NCBI RefSeq assembly: GCF_900626135.1
Contig: NZ_LR130786.1
Location: 248,001 to 312,000 of the forward strand
Direction: 5' to 3'
Length of the DNA: 64,000 nt
From: Senegalia massiliensis
GTDB lineage: Bacteria > Bacillota > Clostridia > Tissierellales > SIT17
Positions 63,001 to 64,000 of the stretch are shown piece by piece; position 1 is the stretch's first letter, and every line of letters starts with the position of its first letter. The translations under genes were made by a program, and so were the position numbers. Below the pieces are notes generated by a model. It did not search any database. It was not told the DNA's origin and worked only from the letters and a program-made list of their open reading frames with translations.

Positions 63001-63457
63001 CGTAGTTTCCATTTATCAAATTTCTCTGAAGCTCACCACCAAGACAACCACTTAAAACTATAATTCCTTCTTTATATTTTTTTAGGATTTCAAAATCTAC
63101 TCTAGGTTTATAATAAAACCCATTCACAAATCCTTCTGATACAATTTTAATTAAGTTTCTATATCCAGTATTATTTTCTGCAAGAAGAACAAGATGATAT
63201 TGACTCTTGTCTTTGTCTCGATCTTTTCTTCTGTAATCTCCTTTAGATATATATACTTCACAACCAATTATAGGTTTTATGTCTCTTTTTTTAGCTTTTT
63301 TATAAAAATCAACGACACCATACATTACTCCATGATCAGTTATAGCTACGCTATCCATACCCAGTTGTTCCACTCTATCCATTAATTTATCTAGTCTAGA
63401 AGCTCCATCTAAAAGGCTATATTCTGTATGGAGATGTAAATGAGTAAATTTATTCAT
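60002..63457 (-). CDS. dnaE: DNA polymerase III alpha subunit
   Basis: A 1151-residue replicative polymerase. PHP domain with FTHLHLHTEYSLLDGASRL at the start, VGPGRGSAAGSLVSYTLGII near 352, PDIDIDFCYERREEV (catalytic Asp residues) near 393, the finger region NKSHSAAYAVLAYETAWLKY near 744, helix-hairpin-helix near 830, and the C-terminal OB fold (KIGGIIISKKNKITKNNNMM). Start used is the ATG after AAGGTGGTTATA. HPr and partial whiA lie upstream in the usual clostridial order. Confidence 0.97.
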   Translation of the reverse strand: MNKFTHLHLHTEYSLLDGASRLDKLMDRVEQLGMDSVAITDHGVMYGVVDFYKKAKKRDIKPIIGCEVYISKGDYRRKDRDKDKSQYHLVLLAENNTGYRNLIKIVSEGFVNGFYYKPRVDFEILKKYKEGIIVLSGCLGGELQRNLINGNYDKAVEIAKQYRDTFGKDNYFLEIQDHGIKEQKLVNQSMFKLSEELGIELVATNDVHYIEKKDSKFHDVLLCIQTGKTIDEENRMKFPSSEFYLKSYEEMSEVFPEHLQALENTVKIAERCNVELDFETLHLPEFEVPKGHTNESYFEKLCYEGLQKRYDNITDEINNRLEYEMKVIKDMGYVDYFLIVWDFIRYAKENNIMVGPGRGSAAGSLVSYTLGIIDIDPIKYNLIFERFLNPERVTMPDIDIDFCYERREEVIDYVVRKYGDSRVAQIVTFGTMAARGAIRDVGRALDISYSEVDYIAKQIPMELGITIDKALEMNKQLKETYNSDRKVKKLIDTAKDVEGMPRHTSTHAAGVVISKKAVTEYVPLSRNNDSIITQFTMTELEELGLLKMDFLGLRNLTVIRDAKDLIKKIHNKNIDFSNSNYDDKDVYRMFQKGNTLGVFQFESAGMRQFLKELKPTEFENIVAANSLFRPGPMRQIPRYIENKTHPEKIEYTHPILESILKVTYGCMVYQEQVMQIVRDVGGYSMGRSDIVRRAMGKKKMDVMERERQNFIYGKKDENGNIEIKGAIRNGVDEKSANKIYDEMIDFAKYAFNKSHSAAYAVLAYETAWLKYYYPVEFMAALLTSVMGSTNSVSLYIQESKRLGIEVLPPDINESFSNFTVTKGKVRFGLEAVKNVGKPLIESIVNARKKEGKFISLTDFCGRVDSHSLNKRAIESLIKAGAFDSIKGSRAQLLAVYEKVLEGVQQDKKKNIKGQYNMFSNSSSKDQNEIKRDLLPNIKEFPEKTLLSMEKEMMGIYVSGHPLSSYEETLNNISTLSTAELLELDGSSGKNEKQIKIGGIIISKKNKITKNNNMMAFATLEDLFGTIELIIFPKVYDRYQKFIEEDKIVKVEGKLNIEDEGEVKIICSSITPLKKSKNEKLYLKISKDKDNDILNDIKKILSYYRGETPVYVYFEKDKKTVRATSEFWVNINNKGLVEKLKSILGENSIKLK

Positions 63458-63537
63458 TATAACCACCTTCATTAATATTAAAAAATAGATAGTATATAAC
63501 TATCTACTTTATTTTATCATATTTTTTATTTATATAT

Positions 63538-63810
63538 CTAAACATATTCTTGTTCTAATTTATTTAACAATAGATCTTCTAATTCTTCTATTGCTCTTTT
63601 TTCATCTTCTCCTTGAGCATATAATTTTATTTCATCTCCTTGACATACTCCAAGAGCCATTATACCCATTATGCTTTTAGCATTAACTTTTCTTCCCTTT
63701 TTTTCAACATATATTTTACTTAAAAACTTACTTGCTGTTTGAACAAATAATGCAGCCGGTCTTGCATGTAATCCTATTTTATTCTTTACCACGACTACTT
63801 TTACTTCCAT
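63538..63810 (-). CDS. HPr-family phosphocarrier
   Basis: A 90-residue HPr. GLHARPAALFVQTASKF near residue 13 has the phosphorylated His; NAKSIMGIMALGV near 43-55 has the regulatory Ser. Both are present, so it could work in PTS sugar transport (ptsH) or as a regulator like Crh. Its place next to whiA is typical of the Crh/HPr gene in Firmicutes. ATG overlaps the whiA ribosome-distance by 1 base from its stop. Confidence 0.93.
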   Translation of the reverse strand: MEVKVVVVKNKIGLHARPAALFVQTASKFLSKIYVEKKGRKVNAKSIMGIMALGVCQGDEIKLYAQGEDEKRAIEELEDLLLNKLEQEYV

Positions 63811-63811
63811 T

Positions 63812-64000
63812 TCAGTTCCTCTCTTTCTGTTTTAAATTTTGAGCGATCTTTTCTATTTTTCTTAATCTATGATTAACACCAGACTTGCCTAAAGGTGTAC
63901 TTAACATATTTCCTAATTCCTTTAAACTTGCTTCTTTATAATATAATCTTAAATTAGCTAATTCTTGTAGATTAATAGGTAACTTTTCTATACCTATTGT
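63812..64000 (-). CDS. whiA: WhiA C-terminal part (gene cut by window end)
   Basis: The last 62 residues of a WhiA protein, ending at TGA 63812-63814. The visible part ([20 protein letters not shown], then [20 protein letters not shown]) is the sigma-region-4-like helix-turn-helix at the end of WhiA, which binds DNA. The N-terminal LAGLIDADG-like domain lies beyond the window. In Firmicutes WhiA affects cell division and chromosome segregation. Confidence 0.9.
   Translation of the reverse strand, partial: TIGIEKLPINLQELANLRLYYKEASLKELGNMLSTPLGKSGVNHRLRKIEKIAQNLKQKERN

Overview
The window is AT-rich DNA from a low-GC, spore-forming Clostridia/Tissierellia-type Firmicute. The evidence is the gene order whiA - HPr - dnaE - pfkA - pyk at the right edge, a class Ib ribonucleotide reductase operon, strong AGGAGG ribosome sites, a Spo0E-type protein and clostridial protein families. 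Only part of whiA is present, so the window is cut at the right end. I cannot name the species.

Layout: (1) 1-10.7 kb is chromosome. It holds a GNAT acetyltransferase, a metallo-beta-lactamase-fold hydrolase and a small HTH protein. Next is nrdI-nrdE-nrdF, with a promoter that carries overlapping NrdR-like and Fur-like sites, and an HD alarmone-hydrolase-like protein. A compact RiPP locus follows: promoter, 38-residue peptide ending in three cysteines, hairpin, radical SAM/SPASM maturase. A C45 acyltransferase and an AraC regulator close this part. (2) 10.7-15.6 kb is an islet with decayed mobile-element relics (a MobC-like pseudogene and a transposase fragment). It carries a TetR - alpha/beta hydrolase - macrolide 2'-phosphotransferase set and a second AraC-type regulator. 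Both ends carry a near-identical 42-bp copy of an rlmD 3' end. (3) 15.6-53.4 kb is a complete-looking siphovirus-type prophage of about 37.8 kb integrated in the 3' end of rlmD, with an 11-bp core shared by both junctions. (4) 53.4-64 kb is the housekeeping block rlmD, dapF, fxsA, thioesterase, pyk, pfkA, a small protein, dnaE, HPr and partial whiA, all on the minus strand.

The prophage reads from the right: integrase, ImmA-type peptidase and repressor (plus strand), then a divergent Cro-like gene and early genes on the minus strand. These include a DnaD-like initiator with a six-unit iteron array, ERF annealing protein, primase-helicase and RecU. Many tiny proteins follow, then a sigma-like late regulator. 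The packaging and head genes are HNH, terminase, portal, protease and HK97 capsid. The tail genes include a chaperone pair set up for frameshifting and a tape measure protein, followed by the lysis genes. Between lysis and attL lies 5 kb of cargo: a Spo0E-like protein, MarR + GNAT, a B3/B4-domain protein, a Panacea-type toxin-antitoxin pair and tiny HTH or acidic proteins.

The most interesting items are the RiPP locus, the serial insertion history at rlmD, the Panacea antitoxin with an unfamiliar partner, the iteron origin inside the replication gene, a probable non-AUG start of dapF, and the layered nrd promoter. No rRNA, tRNA or CRISPR was seen.
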